Assembly (NCBI GenBank): GCA_011391255.1
Contig: JAABQV010000003.1
Span: 1 to 64,000, forward strand
Length of the DNA stretch: 64,000 bases
DNA from: Dechloromonas sp.
GTDB lineage: Bacteria > Pseudomonadota > Gammaproteobacteria > Burkholderiales > Rhodocyclaceae
Direction: 5' to 3'
Shown one piece after another: positions 26,407 to 35,444 of this stretch. The position numbers and the translations under genes were made by a program. The notes beneath the pieces were generated by a model. That model saw only the letters and a program-made list of their open reading frames with translations. It searched no databases and was not told the origin of the DNA. The stretch's first letter is position 1; each line of letters begins with the position of its first letter.

Positions 26407-27517
26407 TTTCAAGGGGCATGACTTTTCTGAGCGTGAGCTTGTTTGTATTGCCGGCTTGCCGTTTGATGTGATTGATATGGCAGGTGCTGTTGATCGTTTG
26501 TGCCAAGCGGCAATAGATCGTGTGCCTTTGTTCTTGTCGACGCCTAATCTGAATTTTTTGGTGGCTGCCCAGGGCGATGCCGCATTTCGTAACTCAGTCA
26601 TTCATAGCGATCTGAGCGTTGCTGATGGCATGCCACTGGTTTGGCTTGCCAGGCTATTTGGTTTGCCGATTCGCGAACGGGTGGCTGGTTCGAGTTTGTT
26701 CGAGGCTTTGCGTGCCGGTGCAGGGCAGCACATTCTTGGGCGCCCAATTTCAGTCTATTTTTTTGGTGGGCCGGTTGGTGTGGCTGAAAAAGCGGCTCAA
26801 ATTATCAATTGTTGCGGTCAACACATGATTTGTGCCGGATTTTTTTGCCCGGGTTTTGGCAGCCTTGATGAGATGTCTAGGCCAGAAATTATTCAGGCGA
26901 TCAATGAGAGTGGCGCCGATTTTCTGGTGGTGGCCCTGGGGGCAAAGAAGGGGCAGGCCTGGATCGAGCATAACCGGCAGGCGATTTCTGTGCCGGTGAT
27001 CAGTCATCTGGGCGCGGTGGTTAATTTTGTTGCTGGTACGGTAAAGCGCGCACCTGAGGGTATGCAGCGACTTGGCCTGGAATGGTTTTGGCGGATAAAG
27101 GAAGAGCCGGCCCTGTTCAGCCGTTACTGGCAGGATGGCATCGGGTTTCTCAAACTGTTGCGGGCCCATGCCCTGCCTTACGTTTTTCAGCGCAAGCGCT
27201 TGAACTCGCTCGGTGGTGCGGGTGGTTGTGAGTGTGTCGATGATGCTGAAGTGACGCTGATCCGGTTTTTTGGTGAGATCGGTGAGGCTCAGGTTGCTGC
27301 ATTTCGGGATTTGTTGTGCCGCAAAAATGATTTGCATCATGTAGTGCTCGATTTGAGCGACGTTTCTGCCCTTGGCCCGGCATTTTTCGGCGAATTGTTA
27401 TTGCTGAGAAATGTTCTTGACCAGCGTTCCGGCCGTTTGCAAATTAAAGCTTGCTCTGGCGAACTGCAGCAGATATTTGGCATGTTCGGTGTGAGTTATC
27501 TCCTTGTTTCAGGATAA
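26399..27517 (+). CDS. WecG/TagA/CpsF glycosyltransferase fused to a STAS domain
   Basis: About 372 residues. Residues about 15-250 form a WecG/TagA (GT26) domain: LSTPNLNFLVAAQGD, DLSVADGMPLVWLARLFG, ERVAGSSLFEAL and DFLVVALGAKKGQAWIEHN. From about 285 to the end there is a STAS-like domain (VTLIRFFGEIGEAQVAAFRD, HHVVLDLSDVSALGP). The usual phosphorylatable Ser of anti-sigma antagonists is absent (ALGPAFF instead of a DSSG-like turn). The GTG at 26399 overlaps the previous stop; an earlier in-frame start at 26303 would lie inside the upstream gene. The GT adds ManNAc-like or other sugars; the STAS part may bind a regulator. Confidence 0.83.
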   Translation: MSDFKGHDFSERELVCIAGLPFDVIDMAGAVDRLCQAAIDRVPLFLSTPNLNFLVAAQGDAAFRNSVIHSDLSVADGMPLVWLARLFGLPIRERVAGSSLFEALRAGAGQHILGRPISVYFFGGPVGVAEKAAQIINCCGQHMICAGFFCPGFGSLDEMSRPEIIQAINESGADFLVVALGAKKGQAWIEHNRQAISVPVISHLGAVVNFVAGTVKRAPEGMQRLGLEWFWRIKEEPALFSRYWQDGIGFLKLLRAHALPYVFQRKRLNSLGGAGGCECVDDAEVTLIRFFGEIGEAQVAAFRDLLCRKNDLHHVVLDLSDVSALGPAFFGELLLLRNVLDQRSGRLQIKACSGELQQIFGMFGVSYLLVSG

Positions 27518-27557
27518 CTGAATGCTACTATCTCACACCTTTGTCATCTAAATCGCC

Positions 27558-29099
27558 ATGAAAATCTCCCTGAAAAGAAACGAGATACTCCTCACTCTGG
27601 GGCTGCTGCTTGTTTTTGCGGCCTATTTTGGTGGCCTATCAAATCTCGTCAATCGTTGGTACAACCAGGAAGAATATAGCCACGGTTTTTTCATTCCCCT
27701 GATTTCACTCTGGTTGTTATGGCAGCGCCGTGATGCGCTGGTCGCCAGTGTTGGCAAGCCATCGGGCTGGGGCCTGGTGGCACTCGCAGTCAGCGTCGGT
27801 ATGCTGGTACTGGGCGAGTTGACCGCCATTTTTATCATCATTCAAACGGGCTTTTTGCTCGCCTTGATTGGTCTGGTGCTGTGCTATGGCGGGGTTTCGC
27901 TGTTGCGCGTGACAATCCTGCCGATTGCCTTGCTGCTGTTTTGTATCCCTTTACCCTATTTTGTTGATTCCCAGATTTCCTGGCGCTTGCAGTTGCTGTC
28001 GTCCAATCTGGGCGTGGCCTTTCTTCGACTGATGAGTTATTCGGTCTACCTTGAGGGTAACGTTATCGATCTGGGTGTGTACAAGTTGCAGGTGGTGGAT
28101 GCCTGCAGCGGTTTGCGTTACTTGTACCCTCTGATGAGCCTTGGCTTTTTGATGGCTTATATGTACCCGGCAGCGCTCAAGTGGCGGGTCCTGATCTTCC
28201 TGTCAACAATTCCGATTACGGTGCTGACCAACAGCTTCCGCATTGCCATGGTCGGCGTTCTGGTTGAGCGCTGGGGCAGTGGCATGGCGGATGGCTTTCT
28301 CCATTCGTTCGAGGGTTGGATCATCTTTTTGGTGTGCCAGGTGATCATGATTGGCGAGATCTGGTTGATTGAGCGCTATACATTGAAGCGCCGGATTCTT
28401 GATGTCCAGCAGTTCCCGGAAGTGGCTGCGGTGATCCCCAAAAACCCGGCTACGGGTGCGCTCTCCTGGCCTCTGGTTGCCGGGATTGCTTCGGTTGCCG
28501 TGGCGCTGGTGCTGGTCCAGGTGGTCGGTGGCCGTGAAGAGATCAAGCCGGCACGCCTGAGCTTGAAGACTTTTCCGCTGGCTTTGGGTAACTGGCGCGC
28601 AGCTGAGTCTTCTTTGTCGGTTGAGGTTGAACAGGCGCTGGGTTTTGATGATTATGTGCTGGCTGACTATCGCGACGAATCGGGCCAGTTGCTGAATTTT
28701 TATGTGGCTTACTACGGTTCGCAACGCAAAGGTGTTTCTCCGCATTCGCCGCAGGTTTGTATTCCTGGTGGTGGCTGGGTGATTTCAGGCTTGGATCGCG
28801 TCACTTTCCCGCTGGTTGACGGCTCGCCTATGGAGGCGGTGCGTGTGGTGATCGACAAGGGGAGCCAGAAGCAGATTGTGTATTACTGGTTTGAACAGCG
28901 TGGTCGCCGGATTGCCAACGAATACTTCATGAAGTGGTATTTGTTGAGTGATTCGATTACCCGCAATCGCACTGATGGTGCCTTGGTGCGGGTGACGACG
29001 CCGGTTGGTCCGCTTGAGGCGCCCGGCGCTGCTGATGAGCGGGTGCGCGCCTTCATCCGGCTGGCTGAGCCATTGATGGGCACCTATGTGCCGCAATAA
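27558..29099 (+). CDS. xrtD: Exosortase fused to EpsI (XrtD, VPLPA-CTERM specific)
   Basis: A 513-residue inner-membrane transpeptidase/protease. About eight transmembrane helices carry the exosortase catalytic residues Cys183 (VVDACSGLRYLYP), Arg228 (TNSFRIAMVG) and His249 (DGFLHSFEGW). From about residue 310 a periplasmic EpsI domain follows, with YYGSQRKGVSPHSPQVCIPG. The exosortase-EpsI fusion and the four VPLPG/VPLPA substrates in this window fit the XrtD subtype. It cleaves the C-terminal sorting signal and probably transfers the protein to a surface or extracellular anchor. It begins 40 bp after the WecG-STAS gene and heads the xrtD-prsT-ATPase unit. Confidence 0.88.
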   Translation: MKISLKRNEILLTLGLLLVFAAYFGGLSNLVNRWYNQEEYSHGFFIPLISLWLLWQRRDALVASVGKPSGWGLVALAVSVGMLVLGELTAIFIIIQTGFLLALIGLVLCYGGVSLLRVTILPIALLLFCIPLPYFVDSQISWRLQLLSSNLGVAFLRLMSYSVYLEGNVIDLGVYKLQVVDACSGLRYLYPLMSLGFLMAYMYPAALKWRVLIFLSTIPITVLTNSFRIAMVGVLVERWGSGMADGFLHSFEGWIIFLVCQVIMIGEIWLIERYTLKRRILDVQQFPEVAAVIPKNPATGALSWPLVAGIASVAVALVLVQVVGGREEIKPARLSLKTFPLALGNWRAAESSLSVEVEQALGFDDYVLADYRDESGQLLNFYVAYYGSQRKGVSPHSPQVCIPGGGWVISGLDRVTFPLVDGSPMEAVRVVIDKGSQKQIVYYWFEQRGRRIANEYFMKWYLLSDSITRNRTDGALVRVTTPVGPLEAPGAADERVRAFIRLAEPLMGTYVPQ

Positions 29100-29123
29100 A
29101 TGATTTTGTGAAGGAAAACAGGA

Positions 29124-31523
29124 ATGAATCGCTTGATATCTAAAAAACGACTAACCCACCTTGTTCTGGCCTTGACGGCTGCCGGCCTGGTGGCCTGTTC
29201 TTCTCCTGAAGAGAAGGTGGCTTCGTTTTACCAGAAGGGTAAAAACTACCTGGAGCAGGGTGATAACGCCAAAGCGCGCCTTGAGTTTCAGAATGCTTTG
29301 CAGATCAACCCGAATATGGTGCCGGCAATCTACGGTTTGGCCGAGATTGCCGAGCGAGCAAGCGACTGGCAGCGTGCTTTTGGTTTGCTGAGCAAAGTGG
29401 TGGAGATTGATGCCAAGCACCTTGACGCACAGGTCAAGCTTGGCAAGCTCTTGTTGGCAGCCGGGCAACTCGATAAGGCATTGGCCGCCAGTGATGCAAC
29501 GCGCGCCTTGAGTCCGGATTCGGCAGAAGTGCTGGCGCTGCGTGGCGCTGTGCTGTTCAAGCTTGATGATCGCGCCGGGGCGATAGATTTTGCGAATCAG
29601 GCATTGGCCAAAGATCCCCAGAATATCGACGCTTTGGTGGTGCTGGCGTCCGAGCGGCTTCAGGCGGGTGATGCTGAAAATGCGGTGAAATTTCTCGATC
29701 GTGGTTTGGCCGGCAACGAGAAGAACGTCGCGCTGCAGTTGATCAAGGTGCAAGCCCTGGAGAAGCTTTCCAAGGTTGATGGCGCTGAGGAAATTTTCAA
29801 GAAGCTGATCAGCTTTTATCCTGACAACAAGGCTTTCCGTCATATTCTGGCCCAGTTTTACATGATTCATGGCCAGAAAGACAAAGCCGAGGCGGAATAC
29901 CGGCAGGTTGCTGCCAATAATCCCAAAGACCAGGAAGCCAAGCTGGATATCATCCGCTTCGTGAACACGGTTCGTGGAACGGATGCAGCGATAGCCGAGC
30001 TCAACAAGCTCATTGAGGCTGAGCCCGGGAATTTCGAGTTGCGATTTGCCCAGGCAAGTTTGCAGCAATCGATTAATCAGGGAGAGGCTTCAGAAAAGAC
30101 CCTGCGCGATATCGTTTCCAAAGCCGGTGAAGATCCCGCTGGTATTCGTGCCCGTGGCATCTTGGCGGGCATGCTGCTGGCTAAGGGTGACAAGGCGGCT
30201 GCTACTGCCCTGGTTGCCGAGATTTTGACCAAGGATGCCCGTAACGAGCAGGGCTTGTTGCTGCGCTCCAGTATCGCCATTGATGATGGTCGTCTCGAGG
30301 ATGCGGTTGCCGATTTGCGGACCATTCTTCGTGATGTGCCGGATTCGGCACGGGCCCACACCTTGTTGGCCAAGGCGCATGAATTGCAGGGTTCCAAGGA
30401 CCTGGCCGGCGATCATTACGCCCGGGCTTTTCAGGCCGGTAAGCTGGCACCGCCGTTCGGCATGGCTTACGCCCAGTTTTTGTTGAAGTCAGGTAAGCCA
30501 AAGCATGCCGAGGATGTGCTGAAGGAGGTCTTGCGGGTTACCCCTCAATATGTGCCTGCGCTGCGTTTGCTTGCCCAGTCGTATCTGGGTAGCGGAAACC
30601 TTGCCGGTGCTCAGGCGGTTGCCGACGAGGTTGCCAAGATGTCGAATGAGGGCGTGACAGCGAACCAGATTCAGGGCGCTGTGTATGCCGCACGCAAGAA
30701 TTTTGATAACAGCATTTCAGCGTTCAAACGCGCTTACGAGTTGTCACCTTCGGAGATGCAGCCGATGGTGGCCCTGGTGCGCAGCTATTTGCGTGCAGGC
30801 AAGACCAAAGAAGCGGTTTCCTTTATGCAGTCTGTCGTTGAGGCATCGCCAAAAAATGTCGAGGCGCGCCTGCTGCTCGGGCAGTTGTACTTGCAGACCG
30901 GCAACAAGGAGGCTGCGCAGCAATCCTTCTCGTCGGTGATCGAACTTGATCCCAAAAATGTCGCCGGCTATCAGGGTATGGTTGCAATGTACGTCGCGAA
31001 TAATCGTCTGGACGATGCCGAACGGGTCATCAAGGATGGCTTGAAGGCCTCACCTTCTGATTTCGGGCTGCGTTTGTCCCTGGCTGGTGTTTACGAAAGC
31101 GCCGGCAAAGTTGATGAGGCGATTGCACTCTACGAGCAGCTACTCAAGGAGAAGCCGAATGCAGATGTTGTCGCGAATAATCTGGCCAGCCTGTTGTCTG
31201 AATATCGCACCGACAAAGCAAGTCTTGATCGCGCTCACTTGCTGGCACAACGCTTGAAAAACAGTGATATCCCGCAGTTCAAGGATACCCTTGGCTGGGC
31301 AAGCTACAAGGTGGGCAAGTACGACGATGCGACGAGCTTGCTAAAGAGTGCCGCCCAGCAAATGCCCGATCTTGCTGTTATTCAGTTCCATTTGGGGATG
31401 AGCCAGTTGGCGGCTAACAACAAGGAAGAGGCGCGCAAATCGCTGACGCGTTCTCTGGAAATGGCCAAGACGCAACCTTTTGCACAATCCGAAGAGGCGA
31501 AAAAGGCGTTGCAAGGGCTGTAA
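29124..31523 (+). CDS. prsT: PrsT-type TPR lipoprotein of the exosortase system
   Basis: A 799-residue lipoprotein with a lipobox (GLVAC, Cys25) and tetratricopeptide repeats over nearly its entire length (for example GDNAKARLEFQNALQINP, DKAEAEYRQVAANNP, EAIALYEQLLKEKPNADV). It matches the PEP-CTERM system TPR protein PrsT. It is thought to scaffold secretion or assembly in the periplasm, but the molecular role is unknown. A good AAGGAAAACAGG ribosome site is present. It follows the exosortase by 24 bp and is followed by the ATPase after three bases. Confidence 0.92.
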   Translation: MNRLISKKRLTHLVLALTAAGLVACSSPEEKVASFYQKGKNYLEQGDNAKARLEFQNALQINPNMVPAIYGLAEIAERASDWQRAFGLLSKVVEIDAKHLDAQVKLGKLLLAAGQLDKALAASDATRALSPDSAEVLALRGAVLFKLDDRAGAIDFANQALAKDPQNIDALVVLASERLQAGDAENAVKFLDRGLAGNEKNVALQLIKVQALEKLSKVDGAEEIFKKLISFYPDNKAFRHILAQFYMIHGQKDKAEAEYRQVAANNPKDQEAKLDIIRFVNTVRGTDAAIAELNKLIEAEPGNFELRFAQASLQQSINQGEASEKTLRDIVSKAGEDPAGIRARGILAGMLLAKGDKAAATALVAEILTKDARNEQGLLLRSSIAIDDGRLEDAVADLRTILRDVPDSARAHTLLAKAHELQGSKDLAGDHYARAFQAGKLAPPFGMAYAQFLLKSGKPKHAEDVLKEVLRVTPQYVPALRLLAQSYLGSGNLAGAQAVADEVAKMSNEGVTANQIQGAVYAARKNFDNSISAFKRAYELSPSEMQPMVALVRSYLRAGKTKEAVSFMQSVVEASPKNVEARLLLGQLYLQTGNKEAAQQSFSSVIELDPKNVAGYQGMVAMYVANNRLDDAERVIKDGLKASPSDFGLRLSLAGVYESAGKVDEAIALYEQLLKEKPNADVVANNLASLLSEYRTDKASLDRAHLLAQRLKNSDIPQFKDTLGWASYKVGKYDDATSLLKSAAQQMPDLAVIQFHLGMSQLAANNKEEARKSLTRSLEMAKTQPFAQSEEAKKALQGL

Positions 31524-31526
31524 TCT

Positions 31527-32348
31527 ATGTATGAGTCATTTTATGGGCTGGTTGAGAAGCCTTTCTCAATTCAGCCCGACCCTGATTTTCTGTTTTTCGG
31601 CAGGCGGCATTCGCTGGCTTACACGATGCTGGAATACGGTATTCAGAATCGCGCCGGTTTTTCGGTGATTTGTGGCGATATCGGCTGCGGCAAGACGACC
31701 CTGATTCGCCACTTGCTGAATTCCCTGGCTGACGATCTGACGGTGGGATTGGTTTATAACACCCACCAGGATATTGCCGATCTGCTTGAGTGGATCATGC
31801 TGGCTTTTGGTCAGCCTTACGAGGGGATGTCGCCGGTTGCCCGCTATGACGCCTTTCAACGTTTTTTGATTGGCGAGTATTCAGCGGGGCGGCGCGCTGT
31901 GCTGATTGTTGATGAAGCACAAAACCTGAGCGTCGGCGCTTTGGAGTCGCTGCGCATGCTGTCCAACATCAATGCCGACAAGGATCAGTTATTGCAGGTC
32001 ATTCTGGTTGGTCAGCCGCAATTGAGGGACTTGTTGCGTAAGCCTGAGTTGCATCAATTTGCCCAGCGAGTGGCGGTTGACTTCTTTATTCCGCCCCTGG
32101 GCGAGGCTGAGGTCGATAAATATATCCGTCATCGTTTGGGGGTTGCGGGGCGCCATGCTCCCTTGTTTTCAGAAGAAGCGGTGGCAAGGATTGCCAGTGT
32201 GACCAAAGGTATTCCGCGCAGCATCAATATTCTTTGTGACTTGAGTATGGTCTATGGATTTGCGTCCGAGGTTCAGTTGATTGACCTGGCGTTGGTGGAA
32301 GATGTTTTAAGTGATCGCCAGGAATTTGGTGTTCTGGCCGATCATTAG
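31527..32348 (+). CDS. ExeA-like secretion ATPase of the exosortase locus
   Basis: A 273-residue AAA ATPase: MYESFYGLVEKPFSIQPDPD at the N-terminus, Walker A GDIGCGKTT (about residues 50-58), Walker B VLIVDEAQNLS and a sensor region QVILVGQPQLRDLL. Length and sequence fit the putative secretion ATPase subfamily TIGR03015, always linked to exosortase/EPS clusters. Unlike full-length ExeA there is no C-terminal peptidoglycan-binding domain. It is last in the xrtD-prsT unit. Confidence 0.92.
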   Translation: MYESFYGLVEKPFSIQPDPDFLFFGRRHSLAYTMLEYGIQNRAGFSVICGDIGCGKTTLIRHLLNSLADDLTVGLVYNTHQDIADLLEWIMLAFGQPYEGMSPVARYDAFQRFLIGEYSAGRRAVLIVDEAQNLSVGALESLRMLSNINADKDQLLQVILVGQPQLRDLLRKPELHQFAQRVAVDFFIPPLGEAEVDKYIRHRLGVAGRHAPLFSEEAVARIASVTKGIPRSINILCDLSMVYGFASEVQLIDLALVEDVLSDRQEFGVLADH

Positions 32349-32367
32349 TTTTGAGCGCTTTTCGGCG

Positions 32368-32384
32368 TTAGTCCGTTCGGCTAA
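32368..32384. promoter_or_regulatory. Upstream secondary copy of the TAGTCCG box
   Basis: TTAGTCCGTTCGGCTAA is a near-palindromic variant of the conserved box (inverse complement TTAGCCGAACGGACTAA). It lies 39 bp upstream of the promoter-proximal copy at 32407, as similar secondary copies do at 4968 and 38936. Confidence 0.5.
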
Positions 32385-32406
32385 GTTGCTCAGTTTTCGG
32401 CGGCTA

Positions 32407-32452
32407 TTAGCCTTAACGGGCCATTGAAGTGATGCCATCCCCTGAATAAAAT
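32407..32452 (+). promoter_or_regulatory. Conserved activator box plus -35/-10 promoter, copy 2
   Basis: TTAGCCTTAACGGGCCATTG (32407-32426) is followed by -35 TTGAAG (32424-32429), a 17-bp spacer and -10 TAAAAT (32447-32452). The 46-bp arrangement is identical to the three other copies. Because transcription should start near 32459, the ATG at 32451 would not be in the mRNA, which supports the start at 32481. Confidence 0.75.
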
Positions 32453-32480
32453 GAAGTTATCCAAATGGGGGAGTAATGCC

Positions 32481-33284
32481 ATGATCAAAAACGAAAAATC
32501 GATGCCAAAGTCAGCCGTGCTCAAGCAGATCCTTGCCGGAGCTTTGCTCTGTATTGGCGCCAGCGCTGCTCAGGCCTCCAATGTCAATCTCACTTATCAG
32601 GGAGCTGGTTTTGCTCCTTATGTTGGCTCTTCGATTACCAGGTTCGATAGTGCTACGGGGAACGCGACAACCGGTTGGCAGGGAGTATCCACCGGCGCCT
32701 TTGACATGAAGGTGACCAATTCTCCGAGTTCCCTGTTTGAAAGCGGCAAATCCATTCTCGCCTGGTGTGTTGATGTTTCACAGTCACTGGGTGGCTTGAA
32801 CCAATCAAAAACTTACGGTGTTGATACGACCTTTGATACCAACAGTGCATTTGGTCGTCATGGCGTGACACAGACCAAGATCACCGATATCCAGCGTCTG
32901 TTTAATCAGCGCTACGATGAGCTGCTGGGCGCCACCACCTCTGCACAGCAGTCAATTCTTTCAGCTGCGATGCAGCTCGCTGTGTGGGAAATCGTCGCGG
33001 AAAACACTCAATCTACCTATTCGCTGGGTTCTGGTATGTTCAAGGCAATAGACAATTCAACCCAGAAAAGTAAAGACGCTGTGGCCATGGCAGGGGATTG
33101 GTTAGGCAAACTGTCATCGGCGAATCAAACAGGTAATTACCGGATCGTTATCCTGAATAACGCAGCTCAGCAAGATTTGATTACTGTTTCAGCAGTACCG
33201 TTGCCGGGTGCCGCCTTACTGTTCCTGTCAGCGCTGGGCTTGGGTGGTTTGGCCAAGCGGCGCGGCCAGAAGCTGGCTGCCTGA
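32481..33284 (+). CDS. VPLPA-CTERM sorting domain protein 3
   Basis: A 267-residue secreted protein with a signal peptide (basic start, then LAGALLCIGASAAQAS). The C-terminal signal is SAVPLPGAALLFLSALGLGG followed by AKRRGQK. The mature part has a cysteine in LAWCVDVSQSLGG and a segment AAMQLAVWEIVAENT, resembling secreted PEP-CTERM proteins with thioester-domain-like N-termini, but I do not assign a domain. The ATG at 32481 has a GGGGAG site and lies after the predicted transcription start; the ATG at 32451 overlaps the -10 box. It is separate from the ATPase operon. Confidence 0.9.
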   Translation: MIKNEKSMPKSAVLKQILAGALLCIGASAAQASNVNLTYQGAGFAPYVGSSITRFDSATGNATTGWQGVSTGAFDMKVTNSPSSLFESGKSILAWCVDVSQSLGGLNQSKTYGVDTTFDTNSAFGRHGVTQTKITDIQRLFNQRYDELLGATTSAQQSILSAAMQLAVWEIVAENTQSTYSLGSGMFKAIDNSTQKSKDAVAMAGDWLGKLSSANQTGNYRIVILNNAAQQDLITVSAVPLPGAALLFLSALGLGGLAKRRGQKLAA

Positions 33285-33539
33285 TTGTGAGGGTGTCCCG
33301 AATTTTTTGGAATCGGGGTTTGAGTTAAAGGCTGTTCATCCGGTCATCGGGCTGGATAGTAAATCGAGTCAGGGCAGCTTTCCAATCCCGAATCGGCATT
33401 GTCTTTTTAGCTGATTTTTTGCAGGGCCAGATAGAAGAGCGGGGCTGCCTATTCGACCGCAACGGCTTCTCATGCGACAACGCGACAGTAACGCGTAATT
33501 TTACGGCCTTCCAGAATTTGACGAAGGCTGCGCATTAGC

Positions 33540-33971
33540 TTATTCCGGCAGCCACGACCCAGCCAAAACCTCGTCCTGAATAGCCCAAGGGCATTCTTCA
33601 GGGAAGCAATCCAGTCCAGTTTCATTGACTGCTTGAGCAATAGCCCGTGCCCAGACCATATCTAGCCAACGCGGCTCTTGCAATTTGGGCACAAGGCTCG
33701 GAGATTCGTCCAAGGCGTAACTGATTTCCTTGCGCTGAGCCGTTATCGTCTTTTGCCAACTTGCCCCTCTGCGGTCAGGTTGATGCGCCCACTTGAGCAG
33801 ATGTGCGAGCAGTACAACCATGCGGATGGCCAACTCACGTTGTTCGCTTTTGCCCACGTCTTCAATCTCCCCGGCAATATGTTCGACATCCAGCAAGTCA
33901 AATCGCCCGGCACGCAACAGGCGTGCTTGCTCATTTGCCCAAGCATTGATGTCATGTTCGTAGGTTTGCAC
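33540..33971 (-). CDS. DUF29 family protein
   Basis: A 143-residue protein with the DUF29 pattern: YEHDINAWANEQARLLRAGR, FDLLDVEHIAGEIEDVGKSE, then LLAHLLKWAHQPDRRGASWQ and the C-terminal FPEECPWAIQDEVL. The function is unknown; the family is widespread in cyanobacteria and proteobacteria, often in accessory regions. It is transcribed against the VPLPA-CTERM gene. About 255 bases between 33285 and 33539 hold no gene or clear terminator. Confidence 0.88.
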   Translation of the reverse strand: MQTYEHDINAWANEQARLLRAGRFDLLDVEHIAGEIEDVGKSEQRELAIRMVVLLAHLLKWAHQPDRRGASWQKTITAQRKEISYALDESPSLVPKLQEPRWLDMVWARAIAQAVNETGLDCFPEECPWAIQDEVLAGSWLPE

Positions 33972-34349
33972 AGCTAACCTCCTTTTCTATCCATATCCTG
34001 TTGCATAGTAGCACCCACCACTGCTTCGTTGTCGGATCATATATGGCGCCAAACCGAACGGCGACTTGGCCCTTGAAGACATCTCGGCTCGTTTGGCACG
34101 GTATGGGCTGATGGAGATGAATATGCCGCTTGGGAAACGTCAATATTTCATGGCTCGACACCAAAACTCTGATTGAATTTGGAGAACGTCCTGAAGGATT
34201 GACGGAAAAACAGGTGCGAATTGTGCTCAACCACAAGGAAGAAATTTCGTACCTGAAGGACCATGAACTCGACCTGAATGAGTTGGAGTTCGAATACCAC
34301 GTCAAAGCAGAGCAATCCAGGGGGCTGCCGGCGATTTTGGCCTTGTTTT
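33972..34349 (+). other. Intergenic region with possible decayed coding sequence
   Basis: No intact gene is supported. Two short open stretches on the + strand read like protein fragments: around 34045-34165 (GDLALEDISARLARYGLM) and around 34160-34320 (EKQVRIVLNHKEEISYLKDH). They are in different frames and lack convincing starts or domain matches, so they may be remnants of one or two lost genes. Confidence 0.3.
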
Positions 34350-35159
34350 TTAGTTGCGCGTGGCGCGTGGACCTTCCATTTTCGAGACTGCCTGAGCCCG
34401 GTTCATGACATCCAGTTTCTTGAATATGCGCTGCAGGTGGTTTTTGACGGTAAAGGTACTGATGTCAAGAATCATCCCGATTTCCTGATTTGTTTTGCCT
34501 TTGCGCACCCATTCCATGATGTCGTGTTCCCGGGTGCTGAGTCCGCTTTCCTTGCCGACAGGTGCAAACCCTAATGTGGGTTCTTGCGGGGCCATAGGGC
34601 GCAGGTCGTGGAGGTATTGCTCTGGCAAGTGGGCAATTTGTCTGAACGAGGTGTCCAGATAAGGCATCAGGAAGCGGAAGGTTTCCTTGGACCTGGTGGT
34701 GCCAAGTTCTTCCGGGCCCAACAGGACATAGAGGCAGTCATGCCGGCCTCGCTGGTCTTTGATGCCATGAACCAACGCACAACGCATGCGCTTCATGGTT
34801 TTTTGGATGTCAGGGTTGCGCGCTTCGTTAAGATCGAAGCCTTTGCCGGAATTGATGGCAAAGGGGATATGGTCGAATCCCATCCAGCGATTGAACAAGG
34901 TCGCTATGAAGGGTTGAATTGTATGATTGTCAAAGGCTTCGGTACGCAGTCCCGGTATCGGCGAAACGATGTCATACGAGATGAGCCCCAGCGAAAAGTC
35001 TCCCCATGCGGCAATCACGATATCGTGCGGCATGAAGTGCTGAATGTCTTCCTGCAGCCAATTGAACAGCTCGTAATGTGTGCGAATCTGCAGCGATTGC
35101 TGCACCACCTTGAGGATGGGGCCGACATCATTGAGCGAAAGATTGGCTAGAATGGTCAT
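34350..35159 (-). CDS. epsA: LuxR-family regulator EpsA
   Basis: A 269-residue regulator. Residues 1 to about 195 form the sensor-like domain of EpsA (LFNWLQEDIQHFMPHDIVIA, then GIKDQRGRHDCLYVLLGPEE). Residues about 205-265 form a LuxR/GerE helix-turn-helix: LSTREHDIMEWVRKGKTNQE and TFTVKNHLQRIFKKLDVMNR. It matches the exosortase-associated EpsA family (TIGR03020), a transcriptional regulator of EPS/PEP-CTERM genes. LuxR-type HTH proteins bind roughly 20-bp dyads and often overlap -35, exactly the arrangement of the four conserved boxes in this window, so it is the best candidate to bind them; that link is inference. Confidence 0.88.
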   Translation of the reverse strand: MTILANLSLNDVGPILKVVQQSLQIRTHYELFNWLQEDIQHFMPHDIVIAAWGDFSLGLISYDIVSPIPGLRTEAFDNHTIQPFIATLFNRWMGFDHIPFAINSGKGFDLNEARNPDIQKTMKRMRCALVHGIKDQRGRHDCLYVLLGPEELGTTRSKETFRFLMPYLDTSFRQIAHLPEQYLHDLRPMAPQEPTLGFAPVGKESGLSTREHDIMEWVRKGKTNQEIGMILDISTFTVKNHLQRIFKKLDVMNRAQAVSKMEGPRATRN

Positions 35160-35444
35160 GAATGATTAATGAGTGGAGAGGGCTGGCGGCAGGTTCTCGT
35201 TTGGAGGGCTTTTGAACGCATCTGGAATATTTTGTAGGCGAGCATATGTTGCTTGATTGAACGCAGTATCCGTGTAAATACGTTAAGCGACTGTGATATT
35301 TTTCCGCTATTTGCGTAAATTAATGTAATTATTTTGCCCAGGGTGAGTGACAATCCAGCTCGAAAAATCCCTGCTTTGTGTAAAGACACTGGTGACAGCG
35401 ACACTGGCGCCAGAATTTTTCTTGAGTTATAGGTACAAGTCATC
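35160..35444. other. Divergent intergenic region between epsA and manC
   Basis: 285 bases holding the divergent promoters of epsA and manC. It is AT-rich in the middle (around 35290-35340). No copy of the conserved TTAG...CCATTG box is present, and no clear -35/-10 pair can be singled out. Confidence 0.4.

Noticed and set aside
29151-30068. Long antisense ORF opposite prsT (305 codons)
   Set aside because: Mirror frame of GC-rich TPR repeats; no ribosome site or domain.
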